Part shown: piece by piece, positions 17,798 through 26,944 of the stretch
Position numbering within the stretch: position 1 is the first letter of the stretch
How the letters are laid out: each line of letters begins with the position of its first letter
NCBI RefSeq assembly: GCF_002733955.1
Contig: NZ_NVXQ01000007.1
Coordinates: 163,385-227,384 of the forward strand
Source of the DNA: Hoeflea sp.
GTDB lineage: Bacteria; Pseudomonadota; Alphaproteobacteria; Rhizobiales; Rhizobiaceae
Direction of reading: 5' to 3'
DNA: 64,000 nucleotides
The notes under the pieces: model-generated
Databases searched by the model: none
Told to the model about the DNA's origin: nothing
Seen by the model: the letters and a program-made list of their open reading frames with translations, nothing else
Translations under genes and position numbers: made by a program

Positions 17798-18291
17798 TCA
17801 GTAATATCGAATTCGAACGGCACTCCAATCCGGTAGACATGATCGAGTTCGTAGCGGCGTCCAACGACTGGACGTTCGAGCGGTCCGGCGAGCACGAAAT
17901 CGCGATGACGGTCGAGGGGCACTGGACGGATTACCACGTCTCGTTTTCCTGGATGGAAGATTGCGAGGCGCTGCACATTGCCAGCGCGTTCGATATCAAG
18001 GTTCCCGATGTGCGCGTGACCGAAGTCATGAAGCTGCTGTCACATGTCAACGGGCAGGTGCTGATGGGCCATTTCGACCTGTGGCAACAGGAACACGTGA
18101 TCATCTTCCGGCAGTCGCTGTTGCTGGCCGGCGGGGCGGAACCCACCAACCGCCAGGTCGAGGTGCTGTTGTCGAATGCGCTTGATTCCTGCGAAGCCTA
18201 TTTCCAGGCCTTCCAGTTCGTCGTCTGGTCCGGGATGGAAGCCAAGTCGGCCATCGCCGCGGTGATGTTCGAGACCCGTGGCGAGGCGTAA
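17791..18291 (+). CDS. YbjN-domain protein
   Basis: 166 residues of the YbjN family, which has the fold of type III secretion chaperones. Seen are MNLSNIEFERHSNPVDMIEFVAASNDW at the start, then EHEIAMTVEGHWTDYHVSFSWMEDCEALHI, and a second half with GQVLMGHFDLWQQEHVIIFRQSLLL. The function is unknown; E. coli YbjN affects motility and stress responses. ATG follows AGGTGGGG. It lies one base before proC, so the two are an operon. Confidence 0.85.
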   Translation: MNLSNIEFERHSNPVDMIEFVAASNDWTFERSGEHEIAMTVEGHWTDYHVSFSWMEDCEALHIASAFDIKVPDVRVTEVMKLLSHVNGQVLMGHFDLWQQEHVIIFRQSLLLAGGAEPTNRQVEVLLSNALDSCEAYFQAFQFVVWSGMEAKSAIAAVMFETRGEA

Positions 18292-18292
18292 G

Positions 18293-19105
18293 ATGGTTTC
18301 TCCCGACAGCCCTCTGGTTCTTGTCGGTGCCGGCAACATGGGCGGCGCCATGCTCAATGGCTGGCTTGATGCGGGAACCGATCCCGCGGCCATTCTGGTG
18401 ATCGACCCGAAGCCTTCGGATGCCATGGCGTCACGACTGGCTGCTTCCGGGGTCCGGTGCGAAAGCGCAGCGCCTGAGGGGATGACGGCGGGGATCCTGA
18501 TGCTGGCGGTCAAGCCGCAGATCATGGATGCTGTTGTTGCCGGGGTTAAAGGCCTTGTCGGGCCTGAGACTGTCAGTCTCTCGGTGGCCGCGGGCAAGAC
18601 GCTGGCCTATTTCGAACAGCGCCTGGGCGGAGCGGTTGTCCGCACGATCCCCAACACGCCGGCCATGGTCGGACGCGGCATCACCGGCGCGGTTGCCAAT
18701 GCTGCCGTCAGCGCTGAAGCCAGGGATGAAATCGAAAAGCTGCTGTCGGTCTGCGGTCCCGTCGAATGGGTCGAGGATGAAGCGCTGATCGATGCCATCA
18801 CCGCGGTCTCGGGCAGCGGCCCTGCCTATGTTTTCTACCTCGTCGAGTGCATGGCTGAGGCGGGGCGCAAATGCGGCCTGCCGGCGGACCTCGCCATGCG
18901 TCTTGCACGCGCGACCGTCACGGGGGCCGGCGAATTGATGCACCGGTCCCCGGACGCCGCTGCCACATTGCGGCAGAACGTGACCTCGCCCAATGGCACC
19001 ACCGCAGCGGCGCTGTCGGTGCTGATGGCCGAGGACGCATTGCAGCCGCTGTTTGACAGTGCGTTGCGTGCAGCCGCGGATCGCTCCCGCGAACTCGCCG
19101 GCTGA
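18293..19105 (+). CDS. proC: pyrroline-5-carboxylate reductase
   Basis: 270 residues; last step of proline synthesis, NAD(P)H reduction of pyrroline-5-carboxylate. The Rossmann loop LVLVGAGNMGGAML is at about 8-21, SVAAGKTLAYFE in the middle, then PNTPAMVGRGITG and the C-terminal signature AVSGSGPAYVFYLVECMAEAG and TVTGAGELM. The ATG at 18293 begins one base after the ybjN stop. Confidence 0.96.
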   Translation: MVSPDSPLVLVGAGNMGGAMLNGWLDAGTDPAAILVIDPKPSDAMASRLAASGVRCESAAPEGMTAGILMLAVKPQIMDAVVAGVKGLVGPETVSLSVAAGKTLAYFEQRLGGAVVRTIPNTPAMVGRGITGAVANAAVSAEARDEIEKLLSVCGPVEWVEDEALIDAITAVSGSGPAYVFYLVECMAEAGRKCGLPADLAMRLARATVTGAGELMHRSPDAAATLRQNVTSPNGTTAAALSVLMAEDALQPLFDSALRAAADRSRELAG

Positions 19106-19130
19106 GCTGTTACAAGATCCGGAGTGTGAC

Positions 19131-19472
19131 ATGAGCCAGACCATCAGCTGGGATGATTTCGAAAAAGTCGATATTCGTACCGGCACCATCATCGCGACCG
19201 AGCCCTTTCCCGAGGCGCGCAAACCGGCTTTCAAGATGCGGATCGATTTTGGTCCGGAGATCGGCGAAAAGAAGTCTTCCGCGCAGATTACCGGGCACTA
19301 CACACTCGAAGAACTTGTCGGACGCCAGGTCATGGCTGTGGTGAATTTTCCGCCCCGGCAGATCGGCCCATTCATGTCCGAGGTGCTGACGCTCGGGTTC
19401 ATGGACGACCAGGGCGCGGTGGTGCTGGCCTCGGTTGACAAGGCTGTGCCCAACGGCGCGCGGCTGATGTAG
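19131..19472 (+). CDS. tRNA-binding protein, CsaA type
   Basis: 113-residue stand-alone OB-fold tRNA-binding domain (as at the C-terminus of MetRS). It has WDDFEKVDIRTGTIIATEPFPEARKPAFK, a core with SSAQITGHYTLEELVGRQVMAVVNFPP and the end LASVDKAVPNGARL. The ATG at 19131 has GGAG six bases upstream. It follows proC at 25 bases. CsaA proteins have been described as secretion-linked chaperones, but tRNA binding is the structural function. Confidence 0.9.
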   Translation: MSQTISWDDFEKVDIRTGTIIATEPFPEARKPAFKMRIDFGPEIGEKKSSAQITGHYTLEELVGRQVMAVVNFPPRQIGPFMSEVLTLGFMDDQGAVVLASVDKAVPNGARLM

Positions 19473-19501
19473 CGCGACCTTCCGGAAAGCCAATCAAAAG
19501 T

Positions 19502-20884
19502 CTAGGCAGGCAACCGCACCACAGCGCGCAGGCCGCCCATGGCGCTGTCTGACAGTGTGACATCGCCGCCATGGCTGCGGGCAATGTCACGGACGATGGC
19601 CAGACCCAGCCCGGTTCCCGTTTCATCCTGATTGCGTGCCGCATCGAGCCGATAGAACGGCCGGAACACATCCTCACGCGCGTCGGCAGGGATGCCCGGG
19701 CCGTCATCGTCAATTGCGATTGTGAGCCACCTGCCGCGATTGCTGGCCACGATGGCGACCTCATCGGCATGCCGGCAGGCGTTGGACACGAGGTTGGTCA
19801 GCAGCCGGGTAAACGCGTTGGGCCGGACATTGATCTCGTCATCGCCTTCCACCGAAACGGTCACCGTTGCACCACGAAGCCGGCCGTCGGCGGCGATCTT
19901 TTCGACGACACTGTTGAGGCTGACCACACCGACATCCTCCTCGGCCTCGCCGCGGGCGAAGGAGAGATAGCTGTCGAGCATCGACTGCATGTCGTCGATG
20001 TCCTTGTTGAGATCATCCATTTCCGGACCATCGCCAACCAGGGCCAGTTGCAGCCTGAAACGGGTGAGAATGGTGCGCAGATCATGGCTGACGCCCGAAA
20101 GCATGGCCGTGCGCTGTTCAAGCTGGCGCTCGATGCGTTCGCGCATCTTGATGAAGGCGACGCCGGCGCGGCGAACCTCGTCGGCGCCCCGCGGCCGGAA
20201 ATCATCGGGCATGCGCTGGCCCTTGCCGAAACTTTCGGCGGCCTGGGTCAGCTTGAGGATCGGCCGGATCTGGCCGCGCAGGAACAGGATCGCGATCACC
20301 AGCAGCACCAGCGAGGTGCCGACCATCCAGAGCAGGAAAATGTGGGTGTTGGAGGCATAGGCCTGGCTGCGCTTGGCAAAGACCCGCAGGATCTTGTCTT
20401 CAAGCTTTATGCGGATCTCGACGATATTGGAGTTTCCCACCGTGTCGATCCAGAACGGCAGGCGGATCTGGCGGGTGATCTCTTCAGACAGGATCTGGTC
20501 CAGGATGGAAAAGAACGGTTTCGGCCTCGGCGCGGGCAGGTCTCCGGGCGGTTCGATGGCGATATTGAGCTCAAGCCGTTCGCGGGCAATCCGGATGATG
20601 TCGTCATAGGCCGCATCCTGCGGGAAGGTTTCAAGCACATCGATGATGGCGGCGATGTCGCGGGTAACGGCCATGGAGAGTCGCTGGGTGACGGTTTGCC
20701 AGTGCCGCTCCATGAAGACGAAGGCGATCACCGATTGCAGCAAGACCATCGGGATGATGATGATCAGAAGCGCGCGGGCGTAGAGCCGGGTCGGGATGCG
20801 CCTGGTGAACCAGCGCGTAAAGCGGCGCAACCCGTTCGGCGGATAGCGCTCATATTCCCGGCGGATGGATTCCATGCTGGTCAT
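19502..20884 (-). CDS. sensor histidine kinase, EnvZ/PetS-like
   Basis: 460 residues: N-terminal membrane helix (about 35-55), a periplasmic domain of about 130 residues (including LSMAVTRDIAAIIDVLETF), a second helix (about 175-197), a HAMP linker, the H-box SGVSHDLRTILTRFRL with the phosphoacceptor histidine, and the ATPase part with LTNLVSNACRHADEV, DDDGPGIPAD and GTGLGLAIVRDIARSHGG. Start at the ATG at 20884; another at 20875. It probably partners the response regulator at 23273-23977, but a chemoreceptor gene lies between them. Confidence 0.88.
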   Translation of the reverse strand: MTSMESIRREYERYPPNGLRRFTRWFTRRIPTRLYARALLIIIIPMVLLQSVIAFVFMERHWQTVTQRLSMAVTRDIAAIIDVLETFPQDAAYDDIIRIARERLELNIAIEPPGDLPAPRPKPFFSILDQILSEEITRQIRLPFWIDTVGNSNIVEIRIKLEDKILRVFAKRSQAYASNTHIFLLWMVGTSLVLLVIAILFLRGQIRPILKLTQAAESFGKGQRMPDDFRPRGADEVRRAGVAFIKMRERIERQLEQRTAMLSGVSHDLRTILTRFRLQLALVGDGPEMDDLNKDIDDMQSMLDSYLSFARGEAEEDVGVVSLNSVVEKIAADGRLRGATVTVSVEGDDEINVRPNAFTRLLTNLVSNACRHADEVAIVASNRGRWLTIAIDDDGPGIPADAREDVFRPFYRLDAARNQDETGTGLGLAIVRDIARSHGGDVTLSDSAMGGLRAVVRLPA

Positions 20885-21115
20885 GCGTGTAGCCCGGTTT
20901 GCTCCCCTGAAGCGCCCTGCGTGCAACTGGATGCACGAAGGTCGTTCCAAAACTTAAAACCCATGCATGCGCGACATGCATGGGCGGCGCCTGTCGCAGC
21001 GCGCCTTGCGCCTTTATAGCCAGTCCGACGGGCAAAGAGCTACAGCAGAGAGAGAAATTGACACTGCTGACGGAGCTCGGCTGCGGGGAAGGGGCTCTGA
21101 TGCGGACTGTCGCGC

Positions 21116-21149
21116 AAAAAAAAAGCCCCGCAACACAGGTTGCGGGGCT
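21116..21149 (-). terminator. terminator of the first chemoreceptor gene
   Basis: Perfect 10-bp stem AGCCCCGCAA / TTGCGGGGCT with a 6-nt loop, followed on the minus strand by nine T residues. Confidence 0.9.
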
Positions 21150-21195
21150 GATTTGATGATGCGGCGAGACGTGACGCCGCTGGGCTGGCCTGAGA

Positions 21196-23061
21196 TCAGG
21201 CGGCGCGGGCTCTTCCGCCTGCCTGGTGTGCCGCGGAATGTCCTGTGCCGATGTCGAACTGGTCGACCATGCTGGTCAGGTTGCGGGCGCTGCCTGCGAG
21301 CTTGTGCATGACCGCAGTGGCCTCTTCGACCATTGCCGCGTTCTGCTGAGTGACCTGGTCCATCTGGTTGACGGCGCCGTTGATCTCGCTGAGACCGGTG
21401 GTCTGTTCGCGGGCTGCAGTGGCAATGGAAGCGATGTGCTCGTTGATCGCGGCGACCTGCTCGGAAATCGAACCGAGAGCTTCACCGGTTTCATTGACCA
21501 GATGCACGCCGCTTGCGACTTCTTCACCGGACTTGGTGATCAGGCCCTTGATGTCCTTGGCTGCACTCGCAGAGCGCTGTGCCAGTTCGCGGACTTCCTG
21601 GGCGACAACCGCAAAGCCTTTGCCTGCTTCGCCGGCACGGGCTGCCTCGACGCCTGCATTGAGAGCCAGCAGGTTGGTCTGGAAGGCGATCTCGTCGATC
21701 ACGCTGATGATCTTGGAGATTTCGCCCGATGCCGATTCAATGCGCGACATGGCGTCGACAGCGTTGGAGACGACACCGCGTGAATTGACCGTGCTGCTCT
21801 GTGCCTTCTCGGCCATGTCACGGGCTTCTTCAGCCCGGGTGGCAGCGCTGCGAACGGTTGCGGTGATTTCATCGAGTGCAGCCGAGGTTTCCTCGAGCGA
21901 GGCTGCCTGCTGCTCGGTGCGGCGGGACAGATCGTCGGTTGCGGACTGCATTTCGGATGCGCCGGCATTGATCTCGTGGGTTTCGCCACGAAGCTCAGCC
22001 ATGGTCTGGCTCAAGCGTTCGGCTGCGTGGTTGAAGTCCGTGCGCAGCTTTTCAAACTTGCCGGAGAACGGATGCTCAAGCCGGACGCCGAGTTTTCCGT
22101 CGCTGAGTGCGCTCAATCCCGTGCCCAGCTCGGCGATTGTCTTTTCAACCTCCTGATCGTGGGCGGATTTTTCGCTTTCGCGACGCTGACGCTCTGCATC
22201 GGTTTCATGACGCTGCCGCTGCGAGGTCTCTTCCAGAGTCCGCTTTTCGATTGCGCCATCGCGCAGGATCGTCAGGGCGCGGGCCAGGGAGCCGATTTCG
22301 TTGCGCTGATCTTCACCCGGAACCTCGATGTCGAGATTGCCTTCGGAAAGCGATGTCGCCACCGAGGTCAGACGCGGAATGCCGGCCAGGACCTTCTTGT
22401 TGACCCATGCGGCGATTGCCGTACCGGCCAGCAGAACAAGGATGGCGACGATGCCGATGGTCCAGTTGAGCTCGCTTGCCATGGCATCGATCTCGGCTGA
22501 ACGAACACCGGCGTAAAGGATGCCGATGGTGTCTCCGGTGGGCGAGTAGATCGGTTCATAGATGGTATAGTAGGGTGTTCCCAGGATCACCGCCTCGCCG
22601 CGGAACGTATCGCCCCTGGTCAGGATCGGGTAAACCGCACCCTTCTGGCCCAGAGGGGTTCCGACTGCGCGCTTGCCGTCTGGCTTGATGATGTTGGTGG
22701 TCTTGCGCCAGAAATCCTTGGTCTCGTCATCCCAGGCGAAGATCGTCGCCGTCTGACCGGTCATGCGGCCGATGGTGTCGATCATTTCATGGCTGGCAAA
22801 CTCTGTCGGGATGGTTTCCATCTCGATGCGCTTGACGTTGCCGTCCTCTGCCCAGGTCACTGATGTGCCGGGCACATCGCGTGATACGATGGTTGCGGCG
22901 GTACGCAGGCTGGTGTTCTGGCTATCAACCGCCTGCTCTTGAATGCGCGAGCTGATATTGGCGGAAACTGCAAGTTCCAAAGCCGCAAGAGCGATCAGAA
23001 GAATTGTGGTGGTCACAACCGTGACGGTTTTAACAACCCCGAAGCGTGAGAATAGTGACAT
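21196..23061 (-). CDS. methyl-accepting chemotaxis protein with a single Cache-type sensor domain
   Basis: 621 residues. Membrane helix (about 12-33), a periplasmic sensor of about 160 residues resembling the Cache_3-Cache_2 type ([55 protein letters not shown]), a second helix (about 197-217), HAMP, and the signalling domain with the hairpin core [44 protein letters not shown]. No CheR-binding pentapeptide is visible; the end is GGRARAA. It has its own terminator and lies between the response regulator and the histidine kinase. Confidence 0.93.
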   Translation of the reverse strand: MSLFSRFGVVKTVTVVTTTILLIALAALELAVSANISSRIQEQAVDSQNTSLRTAATIVSRDVPGTSVTWAEDGNVKRIEMETIPTEFASHEMIDTIGRMTGQTATIFAWDDETKDFWRKTTNIIKPDGKRAVGTPLGQKGAVYPILTRGDTFRGEAVILGTPYYTIYEPIYSPTGDTIGILYAGVRSAEIDAMASELNWTIGIVAILVLLAGTAIAAWVNKKVLAGIPRLTSVATSLSEGNLDIEVPGEDQRNEIGSLARALTILRDGAIEKRTLEETSQRQRHETDAERQRRESEKSAHDQEVEKTIAELGTGLSALSDGKLGVRLEHPFSGKFEKLRTDFNHAAERLSQTMAELRGETHEINAGASEMQSATDDLSRRTEQQAASLEETSAALDEITATVRSAATRAEEARDMAEKAQSSTVNSRGVVSNAVDAMSRIESASGEISKIISVIDEIAFQTNLLALNAGVEAARAGEAGKGFAVVAQEVRELAQRSASAAKDIKGLITKSGEEVASGVHLVNETGEALGSISEQVAAINEHIASIATAAREQTTGLSEINGAVNQMDQVTQQNAAMVEEATAVMHKLAGSARNLTSMVDQFDIGTGHSAAHQAGGRARAA

Positions 23062-23272
23062 AGCTTTACCCCATGATTTTGAACTAAATTAGCCTCAAAT
23101 AGTTAAGGAATTTCGACCTAAACCCGTAGTTTCTCAGGGGGGCATACTGCAGGGGTAAGCTTGCGGGCTGGCAGGGATACAGACCACTGCGTTCCGCCGT
23201 TCGGATGAGCGGCAGGTTGGAATTTGCTTTCGAGAGGGGTGTCTGGTTGTGTGCCAGTAACGGGAGCCGATG

Positions 23273-23977
23273 CTAGACCTTGGTTTCGACGCTCAGCCTG
23301 TACCCAATGCCGCGCACCGTCTGCAGCCAGACCGGATTGGCCGGATCATCCTCGATCTTGCGGCGGAGGCGATTGATCTGAACGTCGATGGTGCGTTCGC
23401 CGACTTCAATATCTGCTCCAACTAGTTCATGGCGTGGAACCGTGTCCCCGGCGTTCTCGGCAAACGTAACCATGATCTCGCGCTCACGATCGGTCAGCCG
23501 TACCGGTTCGCCGGATTTTTTCAGTTCGCGACGGGAAATGACGAAGGTGAAGGGGCCGAACACGACCTGTTCGATCTTCGGGGGGGAGGGCTGGCCGCCG
23601 CGCTTGAGGATGTTGTTGATCCTGAGCACCAGTTCTCGCGGGTTGAAGGGTTTTGCGAGATAGTCATCAGCACCGGCTTCAAGTCCGTCGATGCGGGCTT
23701 CGCCTTCGGCCAGCGCCGTGAGCATCAGGATCGGCACGTTCTTGAGCTCGCGCAGGGAACGGGTCAGCGACAAGCCGCTCTCGCCGGGCATCATCACATC
23801 GACGATGAGAAGATCAAAATCCATGCCTTCGAGTTTTCGGCGCGCTTCGTCGGCGTCAGCGGCGGTGGTGACGCGAAATCCCTGTTCGGACAGATAGCGC
23901 GACAGCAGATCGCGGATGCGGGTGTCGTCATCGACCACGAGAAGATGGGCCGCATCATCCGGCAAGGGGTTTGTCAT
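23273..23977 (-). CDS. OmpR-family response regulator, PetR-like
   Basis: 234 residues. Receiver domain (about 10-125) with the acidic pair VVDDD, the phosphorylated aspartate in LLIVDVMMPG, T in LMLTA and K in LAKPF. The C-terminal winged helix (about 135-230) has RELKKSGEPVRLTDREREIM and DVQINRLRRKIEDDP with VWLQTVRGIGYRL. It overlaps the MarR-family gene upstream by ATGA, the arrangement of petP-petR in Rhodobacter. The likely kinase partner is at 19502-20884. Confidence 0.9.
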   Translation of the reverse strand: MTNPLPDDAAHLLVVDDDTRIRDLLSRYLSEQGFRVTTAADADEARRKLEGMDFDLLIVDVMMPGESGLSLTRSLRELKNVPILMLTALAEGEARIDGLEAGADDYLAKPFNPRELVLRINNILKRGGQPSPPKIEQVVFGPFTFVISRRELKKSGEPVRLTDREREIMVTFAENAGDTVPRHELVGADIEVGERTIDVQINRLRRKIEDDPANPVWLQTVRGIGYRLSVETKV

Positions 23978-24507
23978 CTGCGTTGTCCCTCTTTCATATC
24001 ATCCTGATCTGCCGCCCCGCTGCGATTGGCAGAATTGATCATGCCGGAAAGGAACGTCTTGACCGCCGCACGTCCGCTTTCGTCCAGACCTTTCATTGCA
24101 TCTGCGATACGGCAAGACTGTGGCCTTGCCAATGCCAATGCCAGCTCGCGTCCCCGCGCTGTAGGGAACAGCTTGCGCTGCCTGCGGTCTTCGGGACCCG
24201 CGACCTGGGCAATATAGCCTGAATCGATCAGTTGCTTGAGCACCCTTGCAAGCGACTGCTTGGTGATCTTGAGCGTATCGAGCAAGGCTGCCACGGTCAG
24301 GCCCGGCTCGCGGTTGACGAAGTGGACGACACGGTGATGCGCCCGTCCGAAGCCGGAGGTGTCGAGGATCGCGTCGGGATCGGAGATAAAATCGCGATAG
24401 GCGAAAAACAGCAGTTCTATGATTTCGAAATCAATGCCGTCGATTTCCCCCATAGGTGTTTCAAGAATTTCGGCGTTTTCGGGGTTGATTGCGCCCGTAT
24501 GGCTCAT
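23974..24507 (-). CDS. MarR-family regulator, PetP-like
   Basis: 177-residue winged-helix repressor-type protein. The DNA-binding part is HRVVHFVNREPGLTVAALLDTLKITKQSLARVLKQLIDSGYIAQVAGPEDRRQRKLFPTARG (about 60-121). The coding region overlaps the response regulator start by four bases. The ATG has AAAGGA upstream. A perfect inverted repeat about 20 bases upstream could be its autoregulatory operator. Confidence 0.88.
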   Translation of the reverse strand: MSHTGAINPENAEILETPMGEIDGIDFEIIELLFFAYRDFISDPDAILDTSGFGRAHHRVVHFVNREPGLTVAALLDTLKITKQSLARVLKQLIDSGYIAQVAGPEDRRQRKLFPTARGRELALALARPQSCRIADAMKGLDESGRAAVKTFLSGMINSANRSGAADQDDMKEGQRR

Positions 24508-24526
24508 GGCGACTTTTCCTTTCGAA

Positions 24527-24547
24527 TATGTCAGCTATGTTGACATA
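24527..24547. promoter_or_regulatory. inverted repeat in the MarR-ilvE divergent region
   Basis: TATGTCA (24527-24533) and TGACATA (24541-24547) with 7-base spacing, 20 bases upstream of the MarR gene. A TTGACA at 24540-24545 on the plus strand inside it could be the -35 of ilvE. Confidence 0.45.
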
Positions 24548-24712
24548 AATTGGCGCAATTGCTAGCGTCGATTTGCGCGCGGGGCATCGCCTTGCCCGCC
24601 GGCTTGCCAATGCCCGTTTGCCTCACGCCTTGATGCGGCGCTTGCGCCACGGTCACCGACACCGGCTTGAAACAACCATTATCACGGCGGCATACCGCCT
24701 GGAGGAAACGTG

Positions 24713-25603
24713 ATGGCGTCCGTACCTTTTGACCAACTCGAAGGTGAAATCTGGTTCAACGGTGAATTCGTGCCGTGGAAGGACGCGAAGGTTCACGTCC
24801 TGACCCATGGTTTGCATTATGCCAGTGCCGTGTTCGAGGGCGAACGTGCCTATGGCGGCGAAATCTTCAAGCTGACCGAACACACCGAGCGCCTGCACAC
24901 ATCAGCGGATATTCTCGGCTTCAAGATCCCTTACAGCGTCGCGGAGATCGATCAGGCCTGCGTTGATCTTCTTGCCCGGCAAGGGTTTGAAGACGCCTAT
25001 GTCCGCCCGATCGCCTGGCGCGGATCGGAAATGATGGGCGTGTCGGCCCAGACCAACAAGATCAATCTCGCGATCGCCATCTGGCAATGGCCGAGCTACT
25101 TCAAGCCGGAAGAACGGATGAAGGGCATTCGCCTGGATATGGCGGAATACCGCCGCCCCGATCCGATGACCGCGCCGTCCCGTTCGAAGGCTGCCGGACT
25201 TTACATGATCTGCACCCTGTCCAAGCATCGCGCCGAAGAGCGCGGCTATGCCGACGCGATGATGCTCGATTGGCGTGGCCGGGTGGCGGAAGCCACCGGA
25301 GCCAACGTGTTTTTCGTCAAGGACGGCAAGATCCATACGCCGACGCCGGATTGCTTCCTCGACGGCATTACCCGCCGCACCGTCATTGGTCTTGCCAAGA
25401 AGCGTGGCTACGAAGTGATCGAGCGGGCGATCATGCCGGAAGAGCTCGAAGGCTTTGAGCAGTGCTTCCTGACCGGAACCGCCGCGGAAGTGACACCGGT
25501 GTCCGAAATTGGACCGTACAGTTTCACGGTCGGCGAGATCGCGCAGAACCTGGTCACGGACTACATGGCCGAAGTCCAGCCGAAAAAGGCAGCGGCCGAA
25601 TAG
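24713..25603 (+). CDS. ilvE: branched-chain amino acid aminotransferase
   Basis: 296 residues, fold-type IV PLP enzyme that transaminates leucine, isoleucine and valine. Seen are VPWKDAKVHVLTHGLHYASAVFEGERAY (about 18-46), the PLP-lysine region SRSKAAGLYMICTLSKHRA (about 159-177), and MLDWRGRVAEATGANVFFVKDG and CFLDGITRRTVIGLAKK. The ATG at 24713 is set by GGAGG seven bases before it; an in-frame GTG at 24710 is unlikely. It is divergent from the MarR-RR pair and followed by a strong terminator. Confidence 0.93.
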   Translation: MASVPFDQLEGEIWFNGEFVPWKDAKVHVLTHGLHYASAVFEGERAYGGEIFKLTEHTERLHTSADILGFKIPYSVAEIDQACVDLLARQGFEDAYVRPIAWRGSEMMGVSAQTNKINLAIAIWQWPSYFKPEERMKGIRLDMAEYRRPDPMTAPSRSKAAGLYMICTLSKHRAEERGYADAMMLDWRGRVAEATGANVFFVKDGKIHTPTPDCFLDGITRRTVIGLAKKRGYEVIERAIMPEELEGFEQCFLTGTAAEVTPVSEIGPYSFTVGEIAQNLVTDYMAEVQPKKAAAE

Positions 25604-25637
25604 CTGCGATCAACTTCTAATTCTTAAATGCATAATA

Positions 25638-25669
25638 AAAGGCGGCGCTTGAGCCAAAGCGCCGCCTTT
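25638..25669. terminator. bidirectional terminator between ilvE and hppD
   Basis: Perfect 13-bp stem AAAGGCGGCGCTT / AAGCGCCGCCTTT, 6-nt loop, A and T tracts on both sides. Confidence 0.9.
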
Positions 25670-25688
25670 GTTGTTGTGAAGTCGGACC

Positions 25689-26798
25689 TTATTCGGCTGC
25701 GTCGCCGATCACGCCACGGCGGATCTGGTCTTCTTCGATGGATTCGAACAGGGCGCGGAAATTGCCTTCGCCGAAGCCTTCGTCACCCTTGCGCTGGATG
25801 AATTCGAAGAAGATCGGTCCGATCACGGTCTTGGAGAAGACCTGCAACAGGATCTTGGTCATGCCGCCATCGACGACACCTTCACCGTCGATGAGAATGC
25901 CGTGCTTCTTCATCTTTTCGATCGGTTCGTCATGGCCATGCACACGCGATTTCGAGAGATCGTAATAGGTCTCGGGCGGACCGGGCATGAACTTCACGCC
26001 CTTGTCGGCGATCCAGTCGGTGGCGTCATAGATGTTGTCGGTGCCGACCGCGATGTGCTGGATGCCTTCGCCGTTGTACTTGCGCAGATATTCCTCGATC
26101 TGGCTCTTGTCGTCGGTGGATTCGTTGAGCGGAATGCGGATCCGGCCGCAGGGCGAGGTGATGGCGCGGGAGACCAGGCCGGTCAGCTTGCCTTCGATGT
26201 CGAAGAAATGGATCTGCTTGAAGTTGAACAGGTCGCGGTAGAAATCCCACCACTTGTCCATGTTGCCGCGAATGACATTGTGGGTCAGGTGATCGAGATA
26301 ATAGAAGCCGGCGCCCGAAGGCTTGGGATCGCGCTCGCCGAGCCAGTCGAAGTCGGCGTCATAGGCCGAGCCCTGGTCGCCCCAGGTGTCGACGAAATAG
26401 AGCAGCGATCCACCGATGCCGACGATCGCCGGGACATCGAGCGTCTTGTCGGCGCCGGTGTATTCCTCCGCACCCTTGGACACGGCATGGGCCAGCGCCT
26501 GCTTGGCGTCGGCAACGCGCCAGGCCATCGACGGCGCACAGGGGCCGTGGATGCCGACGAAGCGGTCGGCGAACGAGCCCTTTTCGGCGTTGAGGATGTA
26601 GTTGATGTCACCCTGGCGCCAGACGGTGATCGCCTTGCTGCGGTGGCGCGCGACGGGCTCGTAACCCATGCGGGCAAACAGGGCTTCGAGCTTTTCGGGC
26701 TCGGGATGGGCGAATTCTACGAATTCGAAGCCATTGGTGCCGGCCGGATTGTCTTCCGAAATGGTTGCACGCGGTGCGTCGTGGGGGAACGGGCCCAT
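25689..26798 (-). CDS. hppD: 4-hydroxyphenylpyruvate dioxygenase
   Basis: 369-residue non-haem Fe(II) dioxygenase that makes homogentisate in tyrosine breakdown. Two vicinal-oxygen-chelate halves are visible; the iron ligands sit in YYLDHLTHNV (His), GIQHIAVGTDN (His) and GPIFFEFIQRKGDEGFGEGNFRALFESIE (Glu). ATG with GGAGAG upstream. A divergent Lrp-type regulator lies 147 bases away, the usual hpdR arrangement in Rhizobiales. Confidence 0.95.
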   Translation of the reverse strand: MGPFPHDAPRATISEDNPAGTNGFEFVEFAHPEPEKLEALFARMGYEPVARHRSKAITVWRQGDINYILNAEKGSFADRFVGIHGPCAPSMAWRVADAKQALAHAVSKGAEEYTGADKTLDVPAIVGIGGSLLYFVDTWGDQGSAYDADFDWLGERDPKPSGAGFYYLDHLTHNVIRGNMDKWWDFYRDLFNFKQIHFFDIEGKLTGLVSRAITSPCGRIRIPLNESTDDKSQIEEYLRKYNGEGIQHIAVGTDNIYDATDWIADKGVKFMPGPPETYYDLSKSRVHGHDEPIEKMKKHGILIDGEGVVDGGMTKILLQVFSKTVIGPIFFEFIQRKGDEGFGEGNFRALFESIEEDQIRRGVIGDAAE

Positions 26799-26896
26799 CT
26801 TGTCTCTCCTCTTTGTCCGCGCGGATCATGCTCGCCCGCGCTGGTTGACTGTTGCGCATGATGCTGCATATTCGCTGCAAGGTGCGTGCATTCATC

Positions 26897-26908
26897 GCGC
26901 AATTGCGC
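26897..26908. promoter_or_regulatory. palindrome in the hppD/Lrp divergent promoter region
   Basis: GCGCAATTGCGC is a perfect 12-bp palindrome between the divergent hppD and Lrp-family genes, a possible operator. Dyads in such places are common Lrp/AsnC sites. Confidence 0.4.
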
Positions 26909-26944
26909 TGAAGGATGCATGGATTGTGCGTAGACAAGGGGTTT

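Noticed and set aside
19571..21019. 482-codon open frame opposite the histidine kinase
   Set aside because: Antisense shadow; the kinase has all its motifs.
21196..24507. Mobile element carrying the chemoreceptor
   Set aside because: No transposase, direct repeats or base-composition change were seen around it.
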